Assembly: GCF_013401555.1 (NCBI RefSeq)
Contig: NZ_CP058552.1
Coordinates: 124,001-188,000, forward strand
From: Paenibacillus sp. E222
Lineage (GTDB): Bacteria; Bacillota; Bacilli; Paenibacillales; Paenibacillaceae
DNA: 64,000 nt
Direction: 5' to 3'
Numbering within the stretch: the first letter of the stretch is position 1; every line of letters begins with the position of its first letter. The notes under the pieces were generated by a model that did not search any database, had not been told where the DNA came from, and was given only the letters and a program-made list of their open reading frames with translations. A program made the position numbers and the translations under genes. This document shows positions 9,473 through 18,943 of this stretch, one piece after another.

Positions 9473-10462
9473 ATGAAAGCTATTATACATTCCGGCCAGA
9501 GCGGCCTTGAAGGTCTTCAATATACAGATTCAACATCTCGGGCACCAGAAGCCGGTGAAGTACAGATCCAACTGAAATCTGCTGGAATTAATCATCGTGA
9601 TCTGTTCATCATGGCAGGACGTACACTCCAGGACACACCACTCATTCTTGGTTCCGATGGAGCAGGTGTAATCATAGCGATTGGAGAAAGTGTAGATGGC
9701 TTATCTGTAGGTGATGAGGTCATTATCCACCCTACTCTCGGTTGGGACCATGCAGTAGACGTGCCCATTGTGCCCGATATTGTAGGGGGCCCTACGGATG
9801 GAACTCTCGCACAATATATTACGCTGCCTGCTAGAAATGCCTTGCCCAAACCCTCTCATCTATCATGGGCGGAAGCAGGGGTGTTGTCCCTTTCGGCTTT
9901 GACAGCATACCGCGCCCTATTCACTCGTGGCGAACTTAAGCAGGGTGAACATATCCTCATTCCCGGCATTGGCGGCGGTGTAGCGACCTATGCTTTGCTT
10001 ATAGCCATAGCTGCTGGTGCCAAGGTAACCGTTACATCCAGAAGTGAAGCCAAGATACATGAGGCTCTGCGTCTGGGCGCTTTCCAAGCTCTGGACAGTC
10101 ATGCAGACTGGAGTCTGCAGAACGATCTTAATCCTATTGATCTCATCTTGGATAGCATCGGACAAGCCATGTTTCCCAAATATTTTGATATAATCAGACC
10201 AGGTGGCCGTATCGTGATGTATGGTGCAAGCTCTGGAGATGATCTGGCTGTTCCGATCCGCTCGATCTTTTTCCCGCAAGTTAGCTTGATTGGCACCTCC
10301 ATGGGCAGCCGTGAAGAGTTTGTCCAGATGCTCCAATGGGTTGAAGAACATGATATACATCCTGTAATCGATAGCATATATCCGCTACAAGACACAGCCA
10401 AAGCATTCGAACGTATGGAAAAGGGAGAACAGTTTGGCAATCTTGCTATACTCGTGGAGTGA
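9473..10462 (+). CDS. Zinc-independent quinone oxidoreductase / medium-chain alcohol dehydrogenase
   Basis: This 329-residue MDR-superfamily protein probably reduces quinones or activated alkenes using NADPH. It has GINHRDLFIMAG near residue 40, GSDGAGVIIAIGESV in the catalytic domain and a Rossmann segment HILIPGIGGGVATYALLIA. The structural zinc-binding cysteines of classical alcohol dehydrogenases are missing. The start at 9473 is chosen because AAGGAGG lies upstream at a good distance and MKAIIHSG is the family N-terminus. A LysR gene is divergent and likely controls it. Confidence 0.88.
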   Translation: MKAIIHSGQSGLEGLQYTDSTSRAPEAGEVQIQLKSAGINHRDLFIMAGRTLQDTPLILGSDGAGVIIAIGESVDGLSVGDEVIIHPTLGWDHAVDVPIVPDIVGGPTDGTLAQYITLPARNALPKPSHLSWAEAGVLSLSALTAYRALFTRGELKQGEHILIPGIGGGVATYALLIAIAAGAKVTVTSRSEAKIHEALRLGAFQALDSHADWSLQNDLNPIDLILDSIGQAMFPKYFDIIRPGGRIVMYGASSGDDLAVPIRSIFFPQVSLIGTSMGSREEFVQMLQWVEEHDIHPVIDSIYPLQDTAKAFERMEKGEQFGNLAILVE

Positions 10463-10527
10463 CATCTGGTTATAGATGGACCTTCATTACTTGGTAAAAA
10501 TCATCTTACGATAATGGGGGAATCCAT

Positions 10528-10818
10528 CTGACCCGTCTCGCTAAACGTACAGCCATTGTTCTGGTCGCAATTATACTTTTGGCTCAAATTCCGTTGTTGA
10601 AAGCAACCCTTGCCCGCGGGGTAACTACGCTATATGTGAACATAAAGTACCCCGAACGCTCCTTTCAATACAGGGATTTCATCTATGAATCTCATTTTGG
10701 GAGCTATCTCATCTCTTATGCTGATCAAGACGAACAACTCATTAGCCTGATGCTTGAGCCTCAATTTTTACCAGTGATCGTTACATATGATCCATTGGAT
10801 CAACCCATGAAAGACTAA
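10528..10818 (+). CDS. Small membrane-anchored protein of unknown function (probable CTG start)
   Basis: The frame is open from just after a TAA at 10495 to 10818. The only in-frame standard start is a TTG at 10579, which would cut a hydrophobic segment and has no clear ribosome site. A CTG at 10528 sits seven bases after GGGGG and would give a 96-residue protein with a basic N-terminus (MTRLAKRT) and one membrane helix (AIVLVAIILLAQIPLLKA). The rest is soluble with many aromatic residues. I do not recognise the family. It is followed closely by two small genes, one colicin-immunity-like and one HEAT-like, so it may belong to the same cluster. Confidence 0.55.
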   Translation: MTRLAKRTAIVLVAIILLAQIPLLKATLARGVTTLYVNIKYPERSFQYRDFIYESHFGSYLISYADQDEQLISLMLEPQFLPVIVTYDPLDQPMKD

Positions 10819-10854
10819 ATTATTCACTCTATGAATCATTCAGGAGGTATAGAT

Positions 10855-11073
10855 ATGTCTAATCATTTGCACTTGGTAGAATTAGTTCGCAAGCTAATGA
10901 ATGCCGAAGGAACCGAGGATGAACTGGATGAGATGCTAAACGAGCTGCAGCAGCAATTGCCTTACGCGGAGATCAGCAATCTCATTTTCTGGGATGATCG
11001 AGATCTGACACCCGAGCAGATTGTGGAGGAGGCGCTGACTGCTCGTCCCATCATTCTTCCGCCCCAGCCCTAA
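10855..11073 (+). CDS. Colicin/pyocin immunity-like protein
   Basis: This 72-residue acidic protein resembles the colicin E/pyocin S immunity family (Im2/Im7/Im9). Shared features are a first helix with LVRKLMNAEGTEDELDEML, matching the LV-x-x-ICNA-x-GTEEE-x-D pattern, then SNLIFWDD in the place of SDLIYYP, and a final DLTPEQIVEE matching the DSPEGIV segment. In known cases these proteins inhibit a cognate HNH nuclease. The start at 10855 has GGAGG seven bases upstream. No nuclease toxin is adjacent, so this may be an orphan immunity gene. The family call is from remembered motifs, not a search. Confidence 0.6.
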   Translation: MSNHLHLVELVRKLMNAEGTEDELDEMLNELQQQLPYAEISNLIFWDDRDLTPEQIVEEALTARPIILPPQP

Positions 11074-11090
11074 CATACTTCAGGAGGTTA

Positions 11091-11597
11091 ATGAAGGATA
11101 TGTCGGATCTGAATCATAACAACAATGAACAGCCTGATTTGAGCACTATCAGTGGAGAAGAAAAACTACAGGCCCTTCGTGATCTGATCGATCTGACGGA
11201 TAACCACCTTGCTCAGCAAATTCTCACTATTGGCATGGATTCTCGCGAAGAAGATCTGGTGCGCATCGAAGCATGGCGTGCTCTTGGTATGGCAGGCACC
11301 TCTGCTCTTCTAGGTGAGATCCTTCATGCTGCCGCACAACTTGTTCGTAATCCAGAAGAAGATGAGGATGTACAGAATTACGTCTTGCAAACTCTCGCCT
11401 TATTGCCTATTACCGAAGCGGAGATCAAGTTGGCTCAGGAGGTTTTGGAGGGGGAAGCCTATATTTTGGTCAAAGCAGCGGCCTTTGCTATTCTTGTTGC
11501 ACATCAACATGTTTCTGGTGCCACATCCGCGCTAGAATCGCTTCAATACGATCCTGATTTTGGCGCTTCCGCGAAGCGGGTACTGCATTTGAATTAA
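11091..11597 (+). CDS. HEAT-repeat-like protein
   Basis: This is an acidic all-helical protein of 165-168 residues with three or four HEAT-like helical pairs, for example VRIEAWRALGMAGTSALLGE and VQNYVLQTLALLPITEAEI. Such repeats serve as protein-binding scaffolds, and HEAT-type immunity proteins are known. Two starts are possible: ATG at 11091, three bases after GGAGG, or ATG at 11100, twelve bases after it. It lies 17 bases behind the colicin-immunity-like gene and is surely in the same transcript. No catalytic motif is visible. Confidence 0.7.
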   Translation: MKDMSDLNHNNNEQPDLSTISGEEKLQALRDLIDLTDNHLAQQILTIGMDSREEDLVRIEAWRALGMAGTSALLGEILHAAAQLVRNPEEDEDVQNYVLQTLALLPITEAEIKLAQEVLEGEAYILVKAAAFAILVAHQHVSGATSALESLQYDPDFGASAKRVLHLN

Positions 11598-11761
11598 GGA
11601 AGTGATAATGATGACTAGTGAGCGGACATGACCTTTCACATCAACATGAATTTTATGAAAACTGAATCAAAACCAGGAGAAGCTGTACGAGATCTGTCCG
11701 AATGAACAGAGGAACCGAAGATCAAGATTCTCAGATCCTGTATGTATTCATCTCCGTTTAA

Positions 11762-11810
11762 ATATTAAAATCCTCCCTACTCAAGTTCAGAGTAGGGAGG
11801 ATTTTAATAT
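11762..11810. terminator. Bidirectional terminator, perfect 21-bp stem
   Basis: Two perfectly complementary 21-base arms (11762-11782 and 11790-11810) flank a seven-base loop. A-rich and T-rich arm ends let it work in both directions, between the converging HEAT-like gene and the large SLH gene. Confidence 0.92.
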
Positions 11811-11866
11811 CAATAATGAATCATACTACCTAGTAAACTGTATTTCTTGGTTTCTTACCCTCAACT

Positions 11867-14800
11867 CTACGGTGTATGTTTACCCACATGCTGTAAAGTT
11901 CCTTTAGGGAACTCGTTCCACTCACCTGTTAATGAAAACTGTTGTGAACCCGTGTAAATCCCACGTTTGCGAATAAATGTCCCACCAGCAGGCATAAATT
12001 GATCATGCGAGGATGGGTCTCCCAGTACATCGACAATTCTTCCGTCCTTTTTGAGAACCAAAGCAACGACGTTATACTCATTCGGGTTATACAATTCCAG
12101 TTCATCATTGTAGTACGTGGCTGAAGTGATATCAAAAAAGTCGTAAAATATATAATTTATATAAATGAAAGGCATTCCTGGAACAACATCGAATACATTT
12201 TTCGTCGTCACCTTCATTGTTGACGTCTTTTTCATCCACTGATACACGTCCACTTGATAACCTGTTGCCTTGTGAGACGGATTACCGTCACCAGTATAGT
12301 ACAGTTGGACAACACTACGTCCATCTCCTGCATCCATGTATTGAGAGAAAAATAACTCGGGTGAGCCTTGTGGAAGCGAATTGACCTGAACGACCACGGC
12401 TCTACCATCATTTCCAATAATCCAGAAGTACAACGGAGATGCGGTTAAAGTAATTTGAGTCGTATTTATCGTATCCGGTCCCGTAAACGTCGAATCTGGT
12501 GTGCCACTATATAGTTTGAAACTTGTCTGTCCCGGGAACAAATTCGAAGTTGAATAGGTTAGAGCATCCTGCACCCCTGATTTCGTATTGATCTGCATCA
12601 CTCCATCATTCACCAGAGAAGCGGTACGAACATTAAAGGAATACTCTGCCTCTCCACCTTTTCCATCCTTCGCCGTCAGGGTTAATGGGGCTACTGCATT
12701 ACCTGTTCCCGGCTTCAAGGTTAACAGGCTACCATTAATGCTTGCATTAACTGCTTCGCTCGAAATGCTGCTAATTGCAAATTGTAACACATCTCCATCT
12801 GGATCACTGAACAATTGACTCAGATCAAACGTACGATCGTTCGTTACATTGGGTGTTAAAACTTGTTCGTAAATACTGCTTACAACCTCTGGTGATAAAT
12901 TAGGACCAGCAGGCTCACCTTGTATGGTCAAGCCAAAGGACGCTTGCTCGCTTCGTCCTGTCTGATCATACACCGTTAACGTCACTGTTGTGTGTCCTTC
13001 CGCAATTGGAGCGACAGATACCCTCGAACCAGTAGTAGAAACTTCCGCAATATTGACGTCTTCAGAAGAGGCATCCACCGTTAATGTACTTATGTCAAAA
13101 TTCAGCAGGTACGGAGTAAGGTCTATATCCTCAGTCGTCCAAGGCCATGTTACCGTTTGATCCGGAATCGAACCAATGCTTCCTGATTCTAAGACCTCTA
13201 CATCAATAGGGACTGTTGCCTTTTTGCCATATACATCTTTTGCTATAATGTCAGCTTGAAATTTCCCAACTTGCTTGGGATGAATAATCAGCTTGTTTTC
13301 TTGAATATTCATCTCTGCTATCAGGAAATTATTGAAGTCAATTGGCGTTTGAAACTCTAATGCATCTCCATCTGGATCACTAAAATATTGTGAGAGATCA
13401 ATGACAATATCCTCCTTACCCAGAAACAACGTTTGAGCAGGTAGATCACTCGTAAGAATTGGAGAAGCATTAGGCTTAGGATTAACGCTTATTTGAAAAC
13501 CAGTGGAAACGAAACCTCCCCTACCATCTTCAACCGAATAGTTAATGGTATATTCTCCAAATTTCAGAGCAGTAAAATTCAGCACTCCGGAAATTTCCTC
13601 CACTATCAATCCATCCGGATCAGATGAACTGGCGCTGAATGTAAGCGGGTCACCGTCTGGATCACTATAATAATCATTTAAGTTAACAGATGGAATTCGA
13701 TCTGGTAAGAAACCAAAATATACGTTAATCCAACCAGGTGACTGTCCTACCGGATTCAAATTCGGTATAGGATCTACATTGATATCAAATGTGCCACTTG
13801 TTAATCCGCCCTTACCGTCATTTACGGAATACGATATGGTATAAGTTCCAAGTTGAAGAGCAGTTAACTTCAACTCACCTGCATTTTCCTCCACAGCAAC
13901 CCCATCTGAATTGGATGAAGCTGCTGAATACGTTAAAGCATCACCATCTGGATCAGTATATAGCTCGTTCAGTTTCACTACAGGGATGTCATCACCCAGA
14001 TAGACGTCTATTTTCGATGGAGCTTCTCCCATAGGCGCACGATTCAGTGGTGGAAGAACAACAACCCTCATGTCGAGTTCTGTAACACCCGTACTGCCAT
14101 CATCTGCGATTTGCCCATCATCCACTTTGATTTTAAGAACAACTTCGCCCGCCTTTTTAGGCGTTAACCTCAATACAGATTGCCCATATTCCGATTTTAC
14201 GATCTCCGTATCCACGATTTCCGGGGCACTATTCAATACACTGTAAAGCAGCTCCGATTCATATTTCTCGTCATCCATAACATAGACCATGAGATGGACA
14301 TCTGTGCTGCCTGACCCGGCTATAAGCTCTTGATCCGGGATCGGTGATGGAAGAGGTGGTGCATTCACGTTGACGTCAAATGTGGACCTTAGCCTTTTGC
14401 CGCGACCATCATTCGAGGACACGGTTATTGTGGCTGTACCATGTTCCAAGGGTATAATTTCGAGATTTGATCCACTAAGCACAACCTTAGCTACTGAGGA
14501 TTTGGACGAAGCAACCGTATACGTTATTGAATCACCATCCGGATCAGTCACATAGTCGTTCAGGTTTAACGTCTTACCCTGACCATTTGCCGTAAACTTG
14601 CGATTTTCAAATGGCTTCAGCAGTTCAGGTGATCGATTGGCAACAACAGGAGTTGTTTCGCTCCCTCCCGTTCCACCTGACGAAGAAGATGCCGCATTCG
14701 AAGTTACTGTTCCGGTGTTTCCACTTACGGCCGAAGATGGTACTCCAGCAGCCAGAGAAACCTCGGCAACCTTAATATTCCCTGTTATATTAACCTGTGC

Positions 14801-16204
14801 TGCTGCATTATTCACCTGAAGTCGTTGAATGGTACCCGCTACATTAAGATTAACAGCCCCAACCCCATCAACCGTTAATTGTGGCAGGCTGACATTACCG
14901 TTAAGTTGCAGAGGCTTTGACGTATTCAACTTGACCGTATCTACAGTTCCCTGCATTTCCACCTTACTCGCGCCATCTACAATATTCAGTAAAGACAGCT
15001 CAGCTGTGTTTGCAATTTCAAGAGCACTGTCAGTTTTAATACTAACCTCTTGAGCATTCGTACTGCCCGAGAACACCACATGTACATCACTTTTATCTAT
15101 ATTCACATTGTTTAGAACAGAGTCTTCGAACACAACGGTATTGCTGTCGCCACCCTGAACTGAAATAGATTGTTCTACTTTTATATTTTTGGCATAGAAA
15201 TCATGCTCCATCTCTGGTGCTATCGTCAGTTTGCCTTTGATCTTAAGCCCTTGTACCGAATTGAAGTCCGCCTTAATCGTCAGATCTCCATTCAATGTGG
15301 TTTCCCCAGCATTCAATAACAGATTACGGCTGAATTCCGCCTCTCCTGTCTGTGCTGATTTTCCACCTTTTCTAATTTCCAAGGCGTTAATTTCGGTAAT
15401 TGTATGATCTTGGCTCTTAAACTGTATACCAGCCTGATCAAGTACAGCCTTGTTACGTTCATTCAGAAGACCTGCCACTTGTTCAGATATCTGATAGACA
15501 ACTCCGTTGATCTGAACTTGGCTTCCATGGATTGACTGGACCACAGACAGGCGGGTTTCTGGGAAGATGGCTGACAACATCATACCTATGGCTTCGCCCC
15601 GAACAAGACCTTGTTTAACTTTATTCTCTCCCTGATATTCACTTAGAAGATTAGCCTTCTCAGCAGCTTGGATATAAGGAGCCGCCCACGCACTTGCCCC
15701 TTTCCATTCCGAAGGAAGTGACTCTATTTGATTACCTTGTTTAGCATAAGCCGTTGCTCTCACCAAAACGGTGATCAATTCCTGTCCGGTAATCTCCGCT
15801 CGTGGATGGAAATACCCTTTTGTATCTCCCTGCAAAAGACCAGCCTTCTTCACCGCTTGAATGGAAGGTGCTGACCAACTAGATGAGTTCACATCTACAA
15901 ATGGCTCTGAAACTTTCTTACTTGTTGTTAGTCCGAGAGCCTGCGCAAGAACAACCGCCAGTTCCTGACGGGTGATCGGATCGGTCGCCCGAAGGTTCCC
16001 ATCTGGATCTCCTTTGATGAACCCCATGCCTACAGCCTTATTCATCGAATCATTTAATTGATTTGTAGCATTGGAGCCTGAAGATATGCTAGATGGGGTT
16101 ATCGTCTGCTCTGCTGAATCCCGACTCTGTGCAGCAACTGGAACAGTATTACTTAAGAGCAATGCAATCATGGCTAATTGTGCTGTTCTTTTCATTTTTC
16201 GCAT
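11867..16204 (-). CDS. Large SLH-domain surface protein with cadherin/Ig-like repeats and lamin-tail-like C-terminus
   Basis: This 1445-residue protein has a signal peptide (MRKMKRTAQLAMIALLLSNT, cleaved near residue 26). Three SLH domains at about 45-215 follow, with degenerate motifs such as ITRQE and ITGQE; these bind pyruvylated secondary wall polymer. Next comes a beta-strand repeat region (about 285-480), a Ser/Gly linker, and then at least five cadherin/Ig-like modules with DPDGD motifs that could bind calcium. The last 90 residues resemble a lamin-tail domain, with ELYNPNEYNV and a terminal Trp...GTLQHVG pattern. The start follows AAGGAGAA. It lies 40 bases behind a similar SLH gene, suggesting a two-gene operon. 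It probably has a structural or adhesive role on the cell wall; no enzyme motif is seen. Confidence 0.88.
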   Translation of the reverse strand: MRKMKRTAQLAMIALLLSNTVPVAAQSRDSAEQTITPSSISSGSNATNQLNDSMNKAVGMGFIKGDPDGNLRATDPITRQELAVVLAQALGLTTSKKVSEPFVDVNSSSWSAPSIQAVKKAGLLQGDTKGYFHPRAEITGQELITVLVRATAYAKQGNQIESLPSEWKGASAWAAPYIQAAEKANLLSEYQGENKVKQGLVRGEAIGMMLSAIFPETRLSVVQSIHGSQVQINGVVYQISEQVAGLLNERNKAVLDQAGIQFKSQDHTITEINALEIRKGGKSAQTGEAEFSRNLLLNAGETTLNGDLTIKADFNSVQGLKIKGKLTIAPEMEHDFYAKNIKVEQSISVQGGDSNTVVFEDSVLNNVNIDKSDVHVVFSGSTNAQEVSIKTDSALEIANTAELSLLNIVDGASKVEMQGTVDTVKLNTSKPLQLNGNVSLPQLTVDGVGAVNLNVAGTIQRLQVNNAAAQVNITGNIKVAEVSLAAGVPSSAVSGNTGTVTSNAASSSSGGTGGSETTPVVANRSPELLKPFENRKFTANGQGKTLNLNDYVTDPDGDSITYTVASSKSSVAKVVLSGSNLEIIPLEHGTATITVSSNDGRGKRLRSTFDVNVNAPPLPSPIPDQELIAGSGSTDVHLMVYVMDDEKYESELLYSVLNSAPEIVDTEIVKSEYGQSVLRLTPKKAGEVVLKIKVDDGQIADDGSTGVTELDMRVVVLPPLNRAPMGEAPSKIDVYLGDDIPVVKLNELYTDPDGDALTYSAASSNSDGVAVEENAGELKLTALQLGTYTISYSVNDGKGGLTSGTFDINVDPIPNLNPVGQSPGWINVYFGFLPDRIPSVNLNDYYSDPDGDPLTFSASSSDPDGLIVEEISGVLNFTALKFGEYTINYSVEDGRGGFVSTGFQISVNPKPNASPILTSDLPAQTLFLGKEDIVIDLSQYFSDPDGDALEFQTPIDFNNFLIAEMNIQENKLIIHPKQVGKFQADIIAKDVYGKKATVPIDVEVLESGSIGSIPDQTVTWPWTTEDIDLTPYLLNFDISTLTVDASSEDVNIAEVSTTGSRVSVAPIAEGHTTVTLTVYDQTGRSEQASFGLTIQGEPAGPNLSPEVVSSIYEQVLTPNVTNDRTFDLSQLFSDPDGDVLQFAISSISSEAVNASINGSLLTLKPGTGNAVAPLTLTAKDGKGGEAEYSFNVRTASLVNDGVMQINTKSGVQDALTYSTSNLFPGQTSFKLYSGTPDSTFTGPDTINTTQITLTASPLYFWIIGNDGRAVVVQVNSLPQGSPELFFSQYMDAGDGRSVVQLYYTGDGNPSHKATGYQVDVYQWMKKTSTMKVTTKNVFDVVPGMPFIYINYIFYDFFDITSATYYNDELELYNPNEYNVVALVLKKDGRIVDVLGDPSSHDQFMPAGGTFIRKRGIYTGSQQFSLTGEWNEFPKGTLQHVGKHTP

Positions 16205-16244
16205 TAGTATTCTCCTTCTGTATCTGCTGTTGAATTAAACGAAA

Positions 16245-18563
16245 TTAAGGAGTAATTAAAGAATCGAATTTGCCCAAGTTATCATAATTGTTTTCTCCGA
16301 TATTGCTCCATTCGGATGGCTCATAAGAAAGCTTGTCACCTTGAACAGTATCCCTTTTTCTTGTCAAAGATTGAGCAGGTACAATAACTGCCGTATCCAT
16401 GATTTCCCCTTTGTAATATAGCGTCAGCGTTACCGGCTCCGTATTTTCAGCCAGACCTAGAATCAGATAATAGTACTCTTCCTCTATAAAATTACTAAGC
16501 TCTTCTGCGAGAACCAACGTGCCTGTGGTGGGAATAATTGTGTCGGGATCTAACGTAATAGGCGTATCAGTATCGCTGCGTACAATTGTGATATCCCCTC
16601 CGTTAAGCGGTTTGGATGTAGGGTTATACAACTCAATTGCCTGATTGAACTCCTCACCCCAGACTACCTCAGAAATAAATAATCCCTTTCCTGCATCCGG
16701 GTCTTCCACTTTAACCGTAAATGTGGTCTCAGCTTCTTCACCATCAGGATCGGTAGCTTTGACCGTAACCGTAGCTGAACCAATAACGTTTTTGAAGCCC
16801 AATGTCAATGTTTCTCCTTGCACACTGGTATCTACTACATTGGAATCCGAAGATTCTGCTGTATACGTCAGAATGTCTCCATCTGAATCTTCGAACACAC
16901 CATCCAGGCTTACCGTATCGCTAACCTTTCCCAAAGTTACATTCAACTTAGAAATCTGCCCTGCTACCGTGGGCTTATGATTAATAGCTACAGGAGCTTT
17001 GACCTCGACAGTGAACTCGCTCTTCACTTCTGCACCGATATTGTCCTTGGCAGTTACAGTCATCGTGGCAGATCCAACAGAATAGAAATTCAGTGACATC
17101 ATATTGTCTGTAATATCAGCACTCGCAACTTGATTATCGGATGAAGTAACAACAAAGGTCAGTTCATCTCCGTCCGGGTCTGAGAAAATAGTTTTTAAAT
17201 CTATTGGATCACTTGTAGTTCCCAATTGAATTTCAACAGTTTGCAGTGTTTTCACCACTTCGGGAGCATGGTTTATTGGCGGTAGCGGCGTTACAACTGG
17301 CGGATTTGTTTCAGGTGTTGGCGTTGATGGGCCCGATGAGCCACCTGAATCTGAATTAGAGTTGCTAGTCCCCGTATTACTGGATGGTCTCGTTACAGTC
17401 GGTGTACTGCGGATGATCTGTGTTGATACCCCTCCTTTCGGAAGAATAACCTTGTCCGTTTTTACAGTCTCAGGCAATTGAATAACAGACTTCGCATCTT
17501 TCAGTTGTATCTGTTTCCATGTTCCACTTCCCTGAACGGTAACCTTATCAGTAGTATCTACGGTCACTGCCTCGATGTCCCCTTCGATGCTAACTACACT
17601 AACTCCAGATTTTAAGAAAACTTGGGACAATGTGTCGGCTCTCAAAATCACATGATCTGCCGAGACTGAAATCACGCCCTTATAAGATGAACCTTTCAGA
17701 TCCAATGTCACTGGATCTTTAACTGTCCCTGCTTGAACAATCTGAATTTCCGACAAGGAAGATAGATTACGTGTTCGAGCATCATAAGTGATCACAGCGT
17801 TCTGTAATGCATCTTTATTCCCATCATTCAAAATACTTTGAAGCTCTTTACTAATTACAAAAGGACGTCCGTCGATGTAGGCAACATCTCCATCCAATTT
17901 AGTCAGAGAAGCTGTTCTCTCTCCCGTTTGAAAAACGTCTACTAGAATTCCAGCAATATCTTGCCGCTCCACCAAAGCCTTGGAATTGAAACTTCCTTCA
18001 CTGGATTCCAACAATCCAAGCTTTAATGCTGTATGTACCTGCTCTTTGGCCCAACTACTCACCATGGATTCATCTGAAAGTGTCTGTTGTTGACCTCCCT
18101 TTATTCCTTGTGCTCCTGTAACTCTTACCAAGATGGAAGCGAGTTCTTCCCGTCGAATTGGATCGTTGGCACGGAAATTACCGGATGCGTCTCCAGTCAT
18201 CCAGCCTACTTTTCGAATAGCATCAATATAAGGAGTGGCCCAGTCTGAATTATTCCGAACCAATTGCGATGGTTCTTCAAGTGTTAAATGGGCTGCTTTA
18301 GCCAGCAATACGGCCATTTCTCTTCGAGTCAAATGCTGCCTCGGATGAAAGGAGCCATCAGGATATCCCGCAATTAATCCTTGTTTTACCGCTTCCTGAA
18401 CCGCTTGCAAGGAAGTGGAACGGATATCGGTTTGATCTGTGAAAACCGATGATATATGATTTGCTACTTCTCCCGTTTGATCGGCTGCGTTGACGATCTG
18501 ATTTCCCCACAGCATGCCCACTACAATTGAAGTAAGTAGTAATTTTTTCCAATCTTGATTCAT
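16245..18563 (-). CDS. SLH-domain surface protein with cadherin/Ig-like repeats and lamin-tail-like C-terminus
   Basis: This 772-residue protein repeats the design of its downstream neighbour on a smaller scale. It has a signal peptide (MNQDWKKLLLTSIVVGMLWG, cleaved after VNA), three SLH domains (about 40-210, with LTRREM and IRREEL motifs), and a Gly/Ser/Pro linker. Two DPDGD or DSDGD modules follow, then a lamin-tail-like end beginning GLFISEVVWGEEFNQAIELY. The start at 18563 is supported by GGGGAGG; an upstream ATG at 18599 is not. The shared architecture suggests duplication followed by loss or gain of central modules. Function beyond wall attachment is unknown. Confidence 0.87.
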   Translation of the reverse strand: MNQDWKKLLLTSIVVGMLWGNQIVNAADQTGEVANHISSVFTDQTDIRSTSLQAVQEAVKQGLIAGYPDGSFHPRQHLTRREMAVLLAKAAHLTLEEPSQLVRNNSDWATPYIDAIRKVGWMTGDASGNFRANDPIRREELASILVRVTGAQGIKGGQQQTLSDESMVSSWAKEQVHTALKLGLLESSEGSFNSKALVERQDIAGILVDVFQTGERTASLTKLDGDVAYIDGRPFVISKELQSILNDGNKDALQNAVITYDARTRNLSSLSEIQIVQAGTVKDPVTLDLKGSSYKGVISVSADHVILRADTLSQVFLKSGVSVVSIEGDIEAVTVDTTDKVTVQGSGTWKQIQLKDAKSVIQLPETVKTDKVILPKGGVSTQIIRSTPTVTRPSSNTGTSNSNSDSGGSSGPSTPTPETNPPVVTPLPPINHAPEVVKTLQTVEIQLGTTSDPIDLKTIFSDPDGDELTFVVTSSDNQVASADITDNMMSLNFYSVGSATMTVTAKDNIGAEVKSEFTVEVKAPVAINHKPTVAGQISKLNVTLGKVSDTVSLDGVFEDSDGDILTYTAESSDSNVVDTSVQGETLTLGFKNVIGSATVTVKATDPDGEEAETTFTVKVEDPDAGKGLFISEVVWGEEFNQAIELYNPTSKPLNGGDITIVRSDTDTPITLDPDTIIPTTGTLVLAEELSNFIEEEYYYLILGLAENTEPVTLTLYYKGEIMDTAVIVPAQSLTRKRDTVQGDKLSYEPSEWSNIGENNYDNLGKFDSLITP

Positions 18564-18943
18564 GCTTGTTCCTCCCCAAAAACTTCGTTTTCGGCACATA
18601 GTTTATCAAGATTTTCTGAACAAATTCTGAACAAAAAAACTAACATATTATCCAATTAAAAGGTGCTTACTAATAACCCCTTCACCCCCACTTCACTTAA
18701 CATTGGATCAAAAAGTTAAATACAAAAAGAGATTGCCCATTGGATTGAAATAGGTGCAAATAAATTATTAAAAAAAATAATATCAGTTCATATAATACGT
18801 ATTCACGTGAAACTCACATTGCGCTTTCTTACATTCTTTTTCTGAAATCACGTGTATCTGCCTCAAAATTCGTTATAATGAAAAGAACTTGGTGAGATTT
18901 GTAAGTTTATGCAATTAATCAACTTAGCTATTGGAGGCGAATT
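18564..18943. promoter_or_regulatory. Divergent promoter region between the SLH operon and the FNT channel gene
   Basis: This AT-rich stretch of about 380 bases shows no gene. A TATAAT at 18874-18879 is a likely -10 box for the channel gene, though no good -35 is visible. A perfect 10-base palindrome, TTCACGTGAA, lies at 18802-18811, and CACGTG recurs at 18850-18855. These may be operator half-sites. Confidence 0.4.
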
